Shown: piece by piece, positions 31,501 to 40,626 of the stretch | Layout: each line of letters opens with the position of its first letter | Position numbering within the stretch: position 1 is the first letter of the stretch | Source of the DNA: Myxococcales bacterium | Lineage (GTDB): Bacteria; Myxococcota_A; Polyangia; Palsa-1104 | Direction: 5' to 3' | Assembly (NCBI GenBank): GCA_003170275.1 | Contig: PNAM01000036.1 | Span: 6,846-70,845, forward strand | DNA: 64,000 nt | Translations under genes and position numbers: made by a program | The notes under the pieces: generated by a model | What the model was told of the DNA's origin: nothing | The model's database searches: none | The model's input: only the letters and a program-made list of their open reading frames with translations

Positions 31501-32250
31501 GCCACCTTTGATGATCGCCATGCGCACGAACGAAGCGGCCAGGGCGAACAGATACGCCGCGTCGTTGGTGTCGCCGGCCAGGAGCGAGAGCTGCGCGCCC
31601 TGCGTTCCGCTGTTGAAGGTAGGACCGCCGATCTGCAACAGGGTGCGCAGCTCGCCCTCGGCCTGTATCACCGCCGAGCTGAGCGACATGCTGGCGAGCA
31701 GCGTCTTGACGCGCGTGAAAGTGAGGTGGGTGATGAGGTTGATGAACGAGGACTGCGTCCCGGCGTTGGAGATGTTCGACAGCGAGTAGAGGGTGAGCTG
31801 CGAGCCGGAGACCAGGCCCGAGATCTCGTTGTAGTAGAAGCCGCTGCCCCTGAGCTGCGCCAGGCCGACCGGTGGCAGGTTGAGCGCGAACTGGCCGTCG
31901 TCGGTGGTGGTGGTCGTCTGGAAGACCGTGCCGACCGGGTTGCCGGTCGAATCCGTCGGCGAGACGTCCACCGACGATCCCTGGATGAGCGGACCCTTGG
32001 CCACCGCGCCGGTGACATGCACCATGCCGTCGGGCGCCTGGTAGACCAGGTCGGGGCCGGGCGGCATCAGATCGAGAACCGGCTGCGTGAGGTCGACGCC
32101 GCTCAGATCGACATCGGTGAGATCGGGCGCGAACGAGAGATCGGGGGTGCTGCCGGTATTGGCGAGGTCCTCCCCACCATTCATCATCGTCCCACCGTCG
32201 CCACAACCCACCAGTACGAGTGCCAGACCCAAAGCGGCCTTCTTCAACAT
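28519..32250 (-). CDS. Giant cysteine-rich FG-GAP surface lipoprotein
   Basis: Lipoprotein of 1243 residues. Signal peptide with lipobox LVGC (Cys16), Asp/Pro-rich linker with repeated D-L-T/S motifs (about 28-65), a carboxypeptidase-regulatory-like beta domain (about 75-135), a helical region, a calcium-type loop (DSDNDGIPNLSDNC) and FG-GAP/VCBS repeats (LNGDAKQDVVAIG, DVDADNKPDLVLNY). About 415 residues of cysteine-rich EGF-like repeats are inserted, after which FG-GAP repeats resume (VTGDAFPDLIG, DIDGDGKQDVMIM, LSGDGKADLFVG, DVDGDNKAEVISV). This would give a calcium-binding beta-propeller with a disulfide-rich arm. AAGGGGGAA precedes the ATG. The Cys array has higher Asn/Thr use than neighbours. 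Probably an adhesin or surface receptor. Confidence 0.85.
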   Translation of the reverse strand: MLKKAALGLALVLVGCGDGGTMMNGGEDLANTGSTPDLSFAPDLTDVDLSGVDLTQPVLDLMPPGPDLVYQAPDGMVHVTGAVAKGPLIQGSSVDVSPTDSTGNPVGTVFQTTTTTDDGQFALNLPPVGLAQLRGSGFYYNEISGLVSGSQLTLYSLSNISNAGTQSSFINLITHLTFTRVKTLLASMSLSSAVIQAEGELRTLLQIGGPTFNSGTQGAQLSLLAGDTNDAAYLFALAASFVRMAIIKGGGSVEGVLQERINTVQSDLAPAGTIDSASLDLIKRAQACVRPSDAIAKLQTRFTAISSSAVVPNINRALDSDNDGIPNLSDNCLRIANANQAAVIDQVCASSVASTTAAVTPLAGVTVLRAADLNGDAKQDVVAIGSTGGGGASSPVQAVVWLGTAGGFAAPTTFSITTKLGATTQVQVLQARLADVDADNKPDLVLNYTVANTTTFQPGYPQLGYLPGDGLGGFGAVVSIAATPDPYQCGANVCNATQICSGGTCANDCRSGFGMCMMNSGACSATTGLCMCGAGPACSGGTPNCISGACSATQSCNQNPGVCTNGNTCNSNTGACACGAGAACGGGMFCVNSACQVSPGCNQGGSCTNSNSCDNKTGLCVCGGSSACTGTNSCVNGSSCQPNCPASPCTSGQTCVGGTTCGQTCGVTGCIGGTLCDFTTNLCVATCGTAGSCPGQVCADAATNTCAAGCGGGAPCGASSSCIPNNVGGSSCRPFCGATGAACTKGNLCNGTSCVPDCSSSPQFCGNGGSCDMVSGLCQCNGAACSIGAPYCVNNTCSATPPCGGGTNCTNNNSCDFSTGTCVCGSGAACGTGTQCVNNSACGNTCGGGTCNSGETCSGTTCMCGTGAACTNNTVCVTGSCVPKCGTGSCFANQICVNGACQGAPRAVLDFDVREVTGDAFPDLIGTVWGAVLGGGGMGSGQWNYASTRRARIAVLPGKAGGGFNLAGLASYPVTATTGTDAVELVVGDLDAAAGKDVMVVVRQLDTSTNTPTETWSVAAMLNNGTGTFALPASPSAALDGPWTARVVARLGDIDGDGKQDVMIMQGVPPTFQNGMYTQTLTGLFGDATGHFASPLTIATIPGPNKNGSGASGFAPPWDYADCGDAMPQAMATQSGIGELGLADLSGDGKADLFVGEGVFLSTGRALGAPGRLEGGGFGSGGGASGTGNAVVSTLLSGPLLIDVDGDNKAEVISVSVLQSGGGTIYNVSLLIGRVNPPGVHTW
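29549..30793 (-). repeat. Protein-level cysteine-rich repeat array
   Basis: Degenerate tandem units of about 20-26 codons within the surface lipoprotein, each of the form CxxGxxCxxxxxxCxCGxxxxC with Asn/Ser/Thr filling (examples CNSNTGACACGAGAAC and CDNKTGLCVCGGSSAC). DNA copies are diverged, so expansion is not recent, but units such as GLCxCG recur at regular intervals. Boundaries are approximate. Confidence 0.7.
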
Positions 32251-32386
32251 CTAGTGTTCCCCCTTGTGCGACGTGCGACTTCGCGCAAGGACTGTAAACG
32301 CGTTGCACGCCGCGTTACAAGCATTTCTTGTCGAGAGCCAACTTACCCGTCGCCGGGCTGAGCCAAAGTAGCAGCGGTGGAACGGC

Positions 32387-32986
32387 TCAGAGCCCAGCGA
32401 CGTCCATCAGCGTCCCGGCCATCTCCAACGTGAACGTCCCTTGCGGCACTCCGTTTCCCGGATTGTCCGGAGCCATCGCCACCCCGGTCGCGGTGAACGC
32501 CACGGTCGTCCCGCTGACCGAGGTCACCGTCACGGTTCCTCCGCCAACGGATTGCCAGGTACCCACCGAGGCATCGAAGTCGACCCACGCGATCCCGTCG
32601 GTGCTCGGGTGGTTCTCCTGCGCGAGCTCCGTGCCGACCGCATATATCTTGCCCGAGGCCAGGGCGCCCTGAAGGGTGACCGAGAATCCCTGGTTCTGCG
32701 TTGGGTCGGAGGTGGAGTAGCTGAACGAGAAGGGGAGCAGGCCCCCCAGGCTGCTGCCGGGAGGGAGATAGACCGGTGGCTGGACGGCGCTGGACGTGAA
32801 GGGGTTGGTGTTGGCGTTCACGCCCGATGCCGCCGAGAAGGTCGCGGTGACCGATCCATAGCGGCTACCGGATCCCATTGCGCCGGGGCTCGAGCATCCC
32901 GACGCGGCGAGCGTCACGCTCCCGAGCGCGAAGCAGAGGACGACGACGATGTTCTTGGTACTCGACCCGGTGGATTCGATCGACAT
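32387..32986 (-). CDS. Putative lipoprotein
   Basis: Protein of 199 residues. A hydrophobic segment (NIVVVLCFALGSVTLAASGC) ends in lipobox AASGC (Cys33), preceded by a Ser/Thr-rich head. The mature part is Ser/Gly/Thr-rich and predicted all-beta (YGSVTATFSAASGV, GFSVTLQGAL, GGGTVTVTSVSGTTVAFT), without recognisable catalytic residues. The ATG at 32986 is chosen because a GGGGGG run lies eight bases upstream. It faces the ActA gene divergently and is the last minus-strand gene before the respiratory operon. Function unknown. Confidence 0.65.
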   Translation of the reverse strand: MSIESTGSSTKNIVVVLCFALGSVTLAASGCSSPGAMGSGSRYGSVTATFSAASGVNANTNPFTSSAVQPPVYLPPGSSLGGLLPFSFSYSTSDPTQNQGFSVTLQGALASGKIYAVGTELAQENHPSTDGIAWVDFDASVGTWQSVGGGTVTVTSVSGTTVAFTATGVAMAPDNPGNGVPQGTFTLEMAGTLMDVAGL

Positions 32987-33052
32987 GGCAATTTCCCCCC
33001 GGCAGGAGCGTACGCCAGACTTCTTCGGCGGAGGGCGTGGAAAAAAAGAGTG

Positions 33053-33079
33053 TTGCAAAACGTACCGCGGCCGTACATT
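33053..33079 (+). promoter_or_regulatory. Possible promoter of the act-cox operon
   Basis: TTGCAA (33053-33058) and TACATT (33074-33079) with 15-base spacing lie 20 bases before the actA ATG, right after an A-run. Spacing is short and both boxes are imperfect, so this is only a candidate; the operon must start in this 113-base gap because the upstream gene is divergent. Confidence 0.3.
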
Positions 33080-33099
33080 CACCGCGCGATTCGCAGCCT

Positions 33100-33771
33100 A
33101 TGGCCGACAAGCTAGCCACAGCGGCGCTCTTTCCGCCTTGGACCAACACCGCCATTCGCGTCGTTCTGTTGTGCCTCGGACTCGGCGTCGCCGGCACGCT
33201 CACCTCGTTCATGGTCTACGTGCGCTCGCCGTTCTTCACCGGGCAGCACGAGCCGGTGGTGCAGCCGTTCGAGTTCGACCACCGCCACCACGTCGGCGAC
33301 GACGGGATCGACTGCCGCTACTGCCACTCGACCGTCGACAAGTCGCCGTCGGCGGGCTACCCATCGACCGAGGTGTGCACCAACTGTCACGGCCAGGTGT
33401 GGAACCAGAGCCCGATGCTCGAGCCGGTGCGGCAGAGCTACTTCACCGATCGCGCGCTCGTCTGGCGCCGCGTGCACGACCTGCCCGATCACGTGTACTT
33501 CAATCACTCGATCCACGTGAACAAGGGCGTCGGCTGCGTGACCTGCCACGGGCGCGTCGATCAGATGGCGGAGATCATGCGCGAGGTGCCGCTCACCATG
33601 GGCTGGTGCCTCGATTGCCATCGCAACCCGGAGCCGAACCTGCGCCCGCGCGATCAGATCACCAGCATGACCTGGAAGGCGCCGGGGGATGATGCGCTCG
33701 CGGTCGGGCGCGCCATCGCCCGCAACAACGGCGTGCACACGCGCGTGAGCTGTACGACATGCCACCGGTAA
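33100..33771 (+). CDS. actA: Alternative complex III pentaheme cytochrome c, ActA
   Basis: Cytochrome c subunit of the quinol:cytochrome c oxidoreductase that replaces the bc1 complex. The 223-residue protein has one N-terminal membrane anchor (17-41) and five CXXCH heme sites beginning at Cys72, Cys93, Cys146, Cys170 and Cys218, the number expected for ActA. Histidine-rich segments (FDHRHHVG, YFNHSIHV) supply distal ligands. It is periplasmic and passes electrons toward ActE and the oxidase. Heme attachment depends on the Ccm proteins encoded at 4885-12611. It overlaps actB by 13 bases in another frame. Confidence 0.95.
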   Translation: MADKLATAALFPPWTNTAIRVVLLCLGLGVAGTLTSFMVYVRSPFFTGQHEPVVQPFEFDHRHHVGDDGIDCRYCHSTVDKSPSAGYPSTEVCTNCHGQVWNQSPMLEPVRQSYFTDRALVWRRVHDLPDHVYFNHSIHVNKGVGCVTCHGRVDQMAEIMREVPLTMGWCLDCHRNPEPNLRPRDQITSMTWKAPGDDALAVGRAIARNNGVHTRVSCTTCHR

Positions 33772-36662
33772 ACTATTGGCGCAGCCTCGAGGAGCAGGCC
33801 GGCGCGCGGACGGGCGTGGGGCGCGAGTTTCCCGCCGGCGCGACGGAGCCGTTCGGGGACGGCGCGTCGCGGCGCGACTTTCTCAAGCTGCTCGGCGGCT
33901 CGGCGGCGCTGGCCGGGCTGAGCGGCTGCTTCTCGAATCCGCCCGACAAGATGCTGCCCTACGCGCGCCAGCCGGTCGAGGTCGTGCCCGGCAATCCACT
34001 GCACTACGCGACCACGCTCACCGTCGACGGCTACGGAACCGGCGTGCTGGTGGCGACGCGCGAGGGACGCCCGATCAAGCTCGAAGGCAACCCCGATCAC
34101 CCGGCCAGCCTGGGCGCCTCGGGCGTGTTCGAGCAGGGGGCGATCTATCATCTATATGACCCGCAGCGCGCGCGCACCCTCAAGCACTCGGGGACGCCGC
34201 TCGCGTTGAGCAAGTTCTTCGCCGAGACCGCCAAGCTTGGCGCTGCGCTCGAGGCCGACGGCGGGCGGCGATTGGGTTTTCTGCTGGAGCCGAGCGGATC
34301 GCCGCTCGAGGTCGCGATCCAGGCGCAGCTGCGCGCGCGCCATCCGCAAGCGCGCTTCTACGCGTGGGCTCCGGCGGGCGGCGACGCGGCGTACCAAGGC
34401 ACCACGCAGCTGTTCGGCCGGCCGCTGGAGACCCGCTGGGACTTCGATCGCGCGCGCGTGATCGTTTCGCTCGACGCGGACTTCCTCGGGCAGGGCCCGT
34501 TCAAGCTGCGCCACGCGCGGCAGTTCGCCGATCATCGCGTGCCGGAGAACGAGCTCAACCGGCTGTACGTGGCCGAGGCGGGCTTCAGCATCACCGGCGG
34601 CAGCGCCGATCACCGGCTGCGGGTTCGCTCGACCGAGATCGCCGGCGTGGCAACTGCGCTGCTGGCGGCGATCGCGCCCGAGCGCGCCCTCGGCGGCGGC
34701 CACTTCGCCGATCATCCGTGGATCAAGGCGGCGGCCGGCGATCTGAAGCGCCGCCCCGACTCGGCGCTGGTGGTGGCCGGCGCGCGCCAGCCGCCGCTCG
34801 TGCACGCGGTCGCCGCGGCGATCAACGCGCAGCTCGCCAGCCAGGCAGTAAGCTATTCGGCGCCGGTGCTCGCGCAGACCGCGTCCGGCGTGGAGTCGCT
34901 GCAAGCGCTCGCCGGCGAGATCAAGGCCGGCCAGGTCGACACGCTGGTGGTCACCGCCTACAACCCGGCCTACACCGCACCCGCCGATCTCGACTTCGCG
35001 GCGCTGCTCGCGCGCGTGCCGAACGTGATCTACCGCGGCATGTTCGAGGACGAGACCGCGCGCTCGTCGAGCTGGTTCGTGCCGGCCACGCACGAGCTCG
35101 AGGCGTGGGGCGACGCGCGCGCGCTCGACGGCACGATCTCGCTTCAGCAGCCGCTGATCGCGCCGCTGTTCAACGGCGTCACCACCGTCGAGGTGCTGGC
35201 CGCGCTGCTGGGCACCGGCGCGCAGGGCCCGTATCGGCTGTTGCGCGCGCATTGGATGAAGCAGGGCAGGGCGTCCGCCGCCGATTTCGAGCCGTGGTGG
35301 GAGCGCGCCGTGCAACACGGCGTGATCGAAAATTCCGCGCTGCCGGCCGAGCGCGTCACGCCCGACTGGACCCGGCTGCAGGGCGCGCTCGCCGCCGCGC
35401 CGCAGCCGCGCGCCGAAGGAATCGAGCTCAACTTCCGCGCCGACGCCAAGCTGCACGACGGGCGCTTCGCCGACAACGCGTGGCTGCAAGAGCTGCCCGA
35501 CCCCATGTCCAAGCTCACCTGGGGCAACGCGCTCGAGGTGAGCCCGAAGACCGCGCAGCGCCTTTCACTCAAGACCGAAGACGCGGTCACCCTGCGCTAC
35601 GGCGGCCGCGCGATCGAGGCAGCGGTGCTGGTGCTGCCCGGACACGCCGACGAATCGCTCTCGCTGGCGCTCGGCTATGGGCGCTCGGGCGCGGAGCTGA
35701 TCGCGCGCGACGTGGGCTCGAACGCCAACGCGCTCCGGACCGCGCAGTCGCCGTGGTTCGGTCTGGGCGCGACGGTGGAGAAGCGCGGCCTCAAGCGGCT
35801 GCTCTCGATCACGCAAGAGCACTGGTCGATGGACGGGCGCCCGGTCGCGCTGGAGGTTAACGCCGGCGACGTGCTGCAGAAGAAACGCCTGCCGCTCGTC
35901 GAGGAGCAGTCGGGCGAGCAGCCCAGCATGTACGAGCCGCATCCCTACGACGGCTACAAGTGGGCGATGTCGATCGACATGTCGCGCTGCTCGGGCTGCA
36001 ACGCGTGCATGATCGCGTGCGAGTCGGAGAACAACATCCTGGTGGTCGGCCGCGAGCAGGTGCGCAAGGGCCGCGAGATGCAGTGGCTGCGCATCGACCG
36101 CTACTTCGAGGGCTCGATCGACGATCCCAACGTGGTCATGCAGCCGATGGCGTGCGTTCACTGCGAGAACGCGCCGTGCGAGTACGTCTGTCCGGTCAAC
36201 GCCACCGTGCACTCCGACGAAGGCCTGAACGAGATGGTCTACAACCGCTGCGTCGGCACGCGCTACTGCTCGAACAACTGCCCGTACAAGGTGCGCCGCT
36301 TCAACTTTCTCAACTACCACGACAACCTGCAGGGCACCGAAGAGATGGCCATGAACCCGGACGTCACCGTCCGGTCGCGCGGCGTGATGGAGAAGTGCAC
36401 CTACTGCGTGCAGCGCATCGAGCGCACGCGCATCTCGACCCGCATCGAAGGGCGCGAGATCCGCGATCAGGAATTCACCTCGGCGTGCGCGCAGTCGTGC
36501 CCGTCGCAGGCGATCGTGTTCGGCTCGTTGCACGATCCGCAGTCGAAGGTCTCCAAGCTGCACGCCGATCGTCGCAGCTACCAGGTGCTGCACGAGCTCA
36601 ACACGCGGCCGCGCACCGCCCACCTGGCGCGCGTGCGCAACCGCAACCCGGAGCTCGGCTGA
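33759..36662 (+). CDS. actB: Alternative complex III iron-sulfur subunit ActB
   Basis: ActB of 967 residues, the fused molybdopterin-oxidoreductase-like and ferredoxin-like subunit. A twin-arginine signal is internal (SRRDFLK at 37-43, followed by a hydrophobic stretch to SGC at 57, a possible lipobox). The large N-terminal part resembles molybdopterin enzymes but lacks a cofactor-binding cysteine motif, as known for ActB. The C-terminal quarter carries four cysteine clusters: [35 protein letters not shown] and CTYCVQRIE with CAQSC, fitting three [4Fe-4S] and one [3Fe-4S] centres. Exported folded. Start overlaps actA; the stop overlaps the actC start. Confidence 0.95.
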   Translation: MPPVNYWRSLEEQAGARTGVGREFPAGATEPFGDGASRRDFLKLLGGSAALAGLSGCFSNPPDKMLPYARQPVEVVPGNPLHYATTLTVDGYGTGVLVATREGRPIKLEGNPDHPASLGASGVFEQGAIYHLYDPQRARTLKHSGTPLALSKFFAETAKLGAALEADGGRRLGFLLEPSGSPLEVAIQAQLRARHPQARFYAWAPAGGDAAYQGTTQLFGRPLETRWDFDRARVIVSLDADFLGQGPFKLRHARQFADHRVPENELNRLYVAEAGFSITGGSADHRLRVRSTEIAGVATALLAAIAPERALGGGHFADHPWIKAAAGDLKRRPDSALVVAGARQPPLVHAVAAAINAQLASQAVSYSAPVLAQTASGVESLQALAGEIKAGQVDTLVVTAYNPAYTAPADLDFAALLARVPNVIYRGMFEDETARSSSWFVPATHELEAWGDARALDGTISLQQPLIAPLFNGVTTVEVLAALLGTGAQGPYRLLRAHWMKQGRASAADFEPWWERAVQHGVIENSALPAERVTPDWTRLQGALAAAPQPRAEGIELNFRADAKLHDGRFADNAWLQELPDPMSKLTWGNALEVSPKTAQRLSLKTEDAVTLRYGGRAIEAAVLVLPGHADESLSLALGYGRSGAELIARDVGSNANALRTAQSPWFGLGATVEKRGLKRLLSITQEHWSMDGRPVALEVNAGDVLQKKRLPLVEEQSGEQPSMYEPHPYDGYKWAMSIDMSRCSGCNACMIACESENNILVVGREQVRKGREMQWLRIDRYFEGSIDDPNVVMQPMACVHCENAPCEYVCPVNATVHSDEGLNEMVYNRCVGTRYCSNNCPYKVRRFNFLNYHDNLQGTEEMAMNPDVTVRSRGVMEKCTYCVQRIERTRISTRIEGREIRDQEFTSACAQSCPSQAIVFGSLHDPQSKVSKLHADRRSYQVLHELNTRPRTAHLARVRNRNPELG

Positions 36663-38023
36663 TGCAGGCGCCCGACAGCCTGCGCGCCGAGTCGCTGATC
36701 AAGGGCGATCACGACGATCGCACGCTCACCGATTCGCTCTTCGATCCGGTGTGGACCACGCAGGGGCGCGGCTGGTGGATGCTGTTCCTGCCGTGCGTCG
36801 GGCTGGTCGGGCTGTTCGTGATCGCGCTCTCGTACACGCTCTCGGCCGGCATCGGCACCTGGGGCAACAACATCCCGGTGGCGTGGGCGTTCGGGGTGGT
36901 CAACTTCGTGTGGTGGATCGGCATCGGCCACGCCGGCACGCTGATCTCCGCGATCCTGCTCCTGTTCCAACAGGACTGGCGCACCTCGATCAACCGCTTC
37001 GCCGAGGCCATGACCCTGTTCGCGGTGGCCTGCGCCGGGCTGTTCATCTTGAGCCACATGGGCCGTCCGTGGTTCGCGTACTGGGTCCTGCCCTATCCGT
37101 CGACGATGAGGCTGTGGCCGAACTTCAAGAGCCCGCTCATGTGGGACGTGTTCGCGATCTCGACCTACCTGACGGTCTCGCTGTTGTTCTGGTACCTCGG
37201 CCTGATCCCCGATCTCGCGACCCTGCGCGACGCGTCGGTGAGCCGCCGCAAGCGCATCATCTACGGCATCTTCGCGCTCGGCTGGCGCGGCGCCGCGTCG
37301 CAGTGGAAGGACTATCGCTGGGCGTACCTGTTGCTCGCCGGCCTGTCGACGCCGCTGGTGCTCTCGGTGCACACCATCGTCAGCTTCGACTTCGCCGCGT
37401 CGCTGATCCCCGGCTGGCACACCACCATCTTCCCGCCGTACTTCGTCGCCGGCGCGGTCTACTCCGGCTTCGCGATGGTGCTCACGCTGATCATCCCGGC
37501 GCGCCGCTTTCTGCACCTCAAGCACGTGATCACCCCGCGCCACCTCGAGAACATGACCAAGGTCATGCTCGCCACCGGCTGGATGGTCACCTACGGCTAC
37601 GCCGTCGAGGCGTTCATGGCCTGGTACTCGGGCAGCGTGCACGAGATCGGCCAGCTGCAGACGCGCTTCTACGGGCCGCTGTCGCCGTTCTACTGGGCGC
37701 TGATCTTCTGCAACTGCATCGTCGTGCAGACCTTCTGGTCGAAGAAGCTGCGCACCAATCTCAAGTGGGTGTGGGTGGCGTCGATCCTGATCAACCTGGG
37801 CATGTGGCTCGAGCGCTTCGTGATCGTGGTGATCTCGCTGCATCGCGACTTCTTGCCGTCGAGCTGGCGCAACTACTCGCCCACCTGGGTCGACTTCAGC
37901 CTGTTCGCGGGCAGCCTGGGCGTGTTCGGCAGCTTGTTCCTGCTCTTCTTGCGCTTCTTGCCCGCCGTCGCCGCCACCGAGGTCAAGGAGCTCAACCACG
38001 ATCTGAAAAAGGGTCACGCATGA
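36662..38023 (+). CDS. actC: Alternative complex III quinol-binding membrane subunit ActC (NrfD family)
   Basis: Integral membrane protein of 453 residues of the NrfD/PsrC family with about ten helices. Visible family features include [31 protein letters not shown] near helix 2 (a conserved quinol-site region), [11 protein letters not shown], and HTIVSFDFA with [13 protein letters not shown]. It oxidises quinol together with ActB on the periplasmic side. The N-terminal 35 residues are hydrophilic. Start and stop each overlap the neighbouring genes (TGATG with actB, ATGA with actD). Confidence 0.95.
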   Translation: MQAPDSLRAESLIKGDHDDRTLTDSLFDPVWTTQGRGWWMLFLPCVGLVGLFVIALSYTLSAGIGTWGNNIPVAWAFGVVNFVWWIGIGHAGTLISAILLLFQQDWRTSINRFAEAMTLFAVACAGLFILSHMGRPWFAYWVLPYPSTMRLWPNFKSPLMWDVFAISTYLTVSLLFWYLGLIPDLATLRDASVSRRKRIIYGIFALGWRGAASQWKDYRWAYLLLAGLSTPLVLSVHTIVSFDFAASLIPGWHTTIFPPYFVAGAVYSGFAMVLTLIIPARRFLHLKHVITPRHLENMTKVMLATGWMVTYGYAVEAFMAWYSGSVHEIGQLQTRFYGPLSPFYWALIFCNCIVVQTFWSKKLRTNLKWVWVASILINLGMWLERFVIVVISLHRDFLPSSWRNYSPTWVDFSLFAGSLGVFGSLFLLFLRFLPAVAATEVKELNHDLKKGHA

Positions 38024-38550
38024 AGGCGTGGATCCTCGGCCAGTTCGAGACGCCCGAGGCGATGCTCGTCGCCGGCCGTCACCTGCGCGAGCTGGGCTAC
38101 GCGGACCTCGACGGCTACGCGCCTTACCCGGTGCACGGGCTGGAAGAAGCGTTTGGCTTCAAACCGTCGCGCGTGCCGCTGCTGGTGCTGATCGGCGGTC
38201 TCACCGGCGCCGCGAGCGGCTACGCGCTGCAGTGGTGGTGCAACGCGGTGGATTGGCCGATCAACGTCGGTGGCAAGCCGTTCCACTCGCCGTGGCTGAA
38301 CGTCCCGATCACCTTCGAGCTGGGCGTGCTGTTCGGCGCCTTCGCCGCGGTCTTCGGCCTGTTCACGCTGCTCAAGCTCCCGCGCCTGCACCACCCGGTC
38401 TTCGAGGTCCCCGAGTTCCGCCGCGCCTCGATCGATCGGTTCTGGATCTCGGTGTGCACCGCGGTCGGCCCCGACGAGCAATCCAAGATCGCCGCGCAGC
38501 TCGCCGCCCTCGGCGCCACCGATGTCTCCACCGTGGCGGACCCGTCATGA
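38020..38550 (+). CDS. actD: Alternative complex III subunit ActD
   Basis: Membrane protein of 176 residues. Residues 1-50 form a small soluble domain ([19 protein letters not shown], a DUF3341-type start), then two membrane helices (about 52-70 and 98-118) and a cytoplasmic C-terminal domain ([22 protein letters not shown]). ActD has no cofactor and binds the periphery of ActC in solved complexes. Start and stop overlap actC and actE. Confidence 0.92.
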   Translation: MKAWILGQFETPEAMLVAGRHLRELGYADLDGYAPYPVHGLEEAFGFKPSRVPLLVLIGGLTGAASGYALQWWCNAVDWPINVGGKPFHSPWLNVPITFELGVLFGAFAAVFGLFTLLKLPRLHHPVFEVPEFRRASIDRFWISVCTAVGPDEQSKIAAQLAALGATDVSTVADPS

Positions 38551-39071
38551 AGCGCGGGATCACGATCGTCTTGTTGGTTGCCGGGTGCCATCCGCAAGAC
38601 ATCGATCCGCTGGAGCAGCAGCCCAAGTACAAGCCGTACGCGGCGAACGACTTCTTTGCCGACGGGCGGGCGATGCGCACGCCGCCGGAGGGGACGGTGC
38701 CGCGCGAGCGCGAGCTGGATCTCGCGCCGCCCAAAGAGATCACGCCGGCGCTGCTCGCGCTCGGTCACGAGAAGTTCGACGTGGCGTGCGCGGTCTGTCA
38801 TGGGCGCGTCGGCGACGGCAAGAGCATGATCGCCGGCAAGATGGGGTTGGCGCCGCCGCCGTCGCTGCACGAGGAGCGCATCCGCGCGCTGCCGGCCGCG
38901 GCGATCTTCCGCACGATCACCGAAGGCTACGGCCTGATGCCGCGCTACTCGACCATGCTCGACGTGCGCGAGCGCTGGGCGACGGTCGCCTACGTGCGCG
39001 CGCTGCAGCTCAGCCAGCACCTGCCGCTCGGCGAAGCGCCTGACGACGTGCGCCAGAAGGTCGGGCCATGA
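38547..39071 (+). CDS. actE: Alternative complex III monoheme cytochrome c, ActE
   Basis: Periplasmic lipoprotein cytochrome of 174 residues: lipobox LLVAGC (Cys14), a Pro-rich linker including PKYKPYAANDFFADGRAMR, and one cytochrome c domain with CAVCH heme site (about residue 79) and Met ligand candidates in GYGLMPRYSTM. The YAANDFFADGRAMRxPxEGTVxR signature is characteristic of ActE. It relays electrons from ActA to the oxidase. Overlaps actD and actF by four bases. Confidence 0.93.
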   Translation: MKRGITIVLLVAGCHPQDIDPLEQQPKYKPYAANDFFADGRAMRTPPEGTVPRERELDLAPPKEITPALLALGHEKFDVACAVCHGRVGDGKSMIAGKMGLAPPPSLHEERIRALPAAAIFRTITEGYGLMPRYSTMLDVRERWATVAYVRALQLSQHLPLGEAPDDVRQKVGP

Positions 39072-40276
39072 CGCCCGTCACCCGGGACCGGCCGAAGTTC
39101 ACCGGCGGCCAGCGCGCGATGGTGCTCGCGATCGTCGCCGCCGTGCTCGGGCTCGGCCTCACCGCCGTGCGCGGGTTGCTCGGCGACGACGGTGAGAAGG
39201 TCGCGCTGTTCTCGTACGTGGTCGCGTTCGCCTACTGGCTCGGCCTCACGCTCGGCGCGCTCGTGCTGCTCATGATCTTCCACGCGTCGAAGGGCCGCTG
39301 GATGGTGGTGCTCCGCCGCGTGATCGAAGTGATGGCCGCCTCGGTGGCGATCTTCCCGCTCCTGTTCGTGCCGCTCGCGCTGTTCATGAAGCAGCTGTTC
39401 CCCTGGGCCGGCCCGACCGAAGGCCTGAGCGAGGAAGCCATCCACTTGATCCACCACCGCGCGCCGTACCTGAACCCGACCTTCTTCCTGGTGCGCGCCG
39501 CGATCTACTTCCTGGTGTGGATCACCTTCAGCCGCCTGTTCCTCTCCTGGTCGACCCGCCAGGACGAGAGCGGCGCGCCGGCGCTCACGCAAAAAGCGTG
39601 GAGCCTCGGTGCGGGCGGGCTGCCGGTGGTCGGCATCACGCTCACCTTCGCGGCCATCGACTGGCTCATGTCGCTCGGCACGATGTGGTTCTCGTCCATG
39701 TGGGGCATCTACTACTTCGCCGGCAGCTTCGTCGGCTGCCTCGCGCTCTTGATCAACATCCTGGTGTTCCTCGACCGCTCGCCTGCGCTCGAGGGCGTGC
39801 TCAAGACCGCGCACTGGCTCAGCCTCGGCAAGTTCCTGCTCGCGTTCACCTGCTTCTGGGCCTACATCGCGTTCTCGCAGTACATGCTGGTGTGGGTCGC
39901 GAACTTGCCCGACACCATCCCGTGGCTGCTCGAGCGCCAGCAGCACGGCTGGAAATGGGTCGGCATCGGGTTGATCCTCGGTCACTTCGCCGTGCCGTTC
40001 GCGGTGCTGCTGTCGCGCGCGGTGAAGAAGAACCCGGTGTGGCTGGCGACCGTCGGGCTGTGGATCCTGTTCATCCACTACGTCGATCTGTACTGGGTGG
40101 TGATGCCGCAGGTGCGCCCCGGGCAGCCGCTGCTCGACTGGTCGAACGTCACCGCGTGGGTCGGCGTCGGCGGCGCGGCGGTCGCGTTCGGCATCTACCT
40201 GATGCGCGGCCGCTACGCGCTGCCGGTGCGCGACCCATTCCTCGACGACTCGCTCACCTACTCGAGGATGCTATGA
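39068..40276 (+). CDS. actF: Alternative complex III membrane subunit ActF
   Basis: Membrane protein of 402 residues with about ten helices, homologous in fold to ActC. Features: HHRAPYLNPTFFLVRAAIYF, TLTFAAIDWLMSLGTMWFSSMWGIYYF, LLAFTCFWAYIAFSQYMLVWVANLP and HYVDLYWVVMPQ, all typical of ActF. It packs beside ActC and may take part in proton movement. Start and end overlap the neighbours. Confidence 0.93.
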   Translation: MTPVTRDRPKFTGGQRAMVLAIVAAVLGLGLTAVRGLLGDDGEKVALFSYVVAFAYWLGLTLGALVLLMIFHASKGRWMVVLRRVIEVMAASVAIFPLLFVPLALFMKQLFPWAGPTEGLSEEAIHLIHHRAPYLNPTFFLVRAAIYFLVWITFSRLFLSWSTRQDESGAPALTQKAWSLGAGGLPVVGITLTFAAIDWLMSLGTMWFSSMWGIYYFAGSFVGCLALLINILVFLDRSPALEGVLKTAHWLSLGKFLLAFTCFWAYIAFSQYMLVWVANLPDTIPWLLERQQHGWKWVGIGLILGHFAVPFAVLLSRAVKKNPVWLATVGLWILFIHYVDLYWVVMPQVRPGQPLLDWSNVTAWVGVGGAAVAFGIYLMRGRYALPVRDPFLDDSLTYSRML

Positions 40277-40626
40277 GCAACAAAGTGCGCCAGATGGAAG
40301 ACGCGATCCGCTCGCGCTTCATCATCACCGTCGGCGCGATCGCGCTGAGCGTGTTCGCGATCGGCATCTACTGGGCGGCGCGCATCCAGCACCGCGAGAC
40401 CGGCTCGCTCTCCAACGACACCGCGCCGCGCCCCAAGCTCGCCGGCAAGCGCGAGATCGGCATGGTCTACCAGCCGATGTACACCGGTGCGCTGCTGGCC
40501 GACGAAAATCGCGAGATCGATCGCGCGCGCCTGGACAGCTACGGGTGGAGCGATCCGTCGCACCAGCACGTGCACATCCCGATCGATCGCGCGATCGAGC
40601 TGTACCTCTCGCGAGGTAAGCTGTGA
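40273..40626 (+). CDS. Small single-helix protein associated with alternative complex III
   Basis: Protein of 117 residues with one membrane helix (about 17-35) and a soluble C-terminal part containing YGWSDPSHQHVHIPIDRAIELYL near the end. Comparable small proteins with a YGW...IPIDRAM motif occur beside act and cox genes, where they are taken as accessory or ActG-like subunits. No heme or metal motif is visible apart from the His-rich HQHVH. It overlaps actF (ATGA) and the Sco gene (GTGA), so it is made together with them. Confidence 0.75.
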   Translation: MSNKVRQMEDAIRSRFIITVGAIALSVFAIGIYWAARIQHRETGSLSNDTAPRPKLAGKREIGMVYQPMYTGALLADENREIDRARLDSYGWSDPSHQHVHIPIDRAIELYLSRGKL

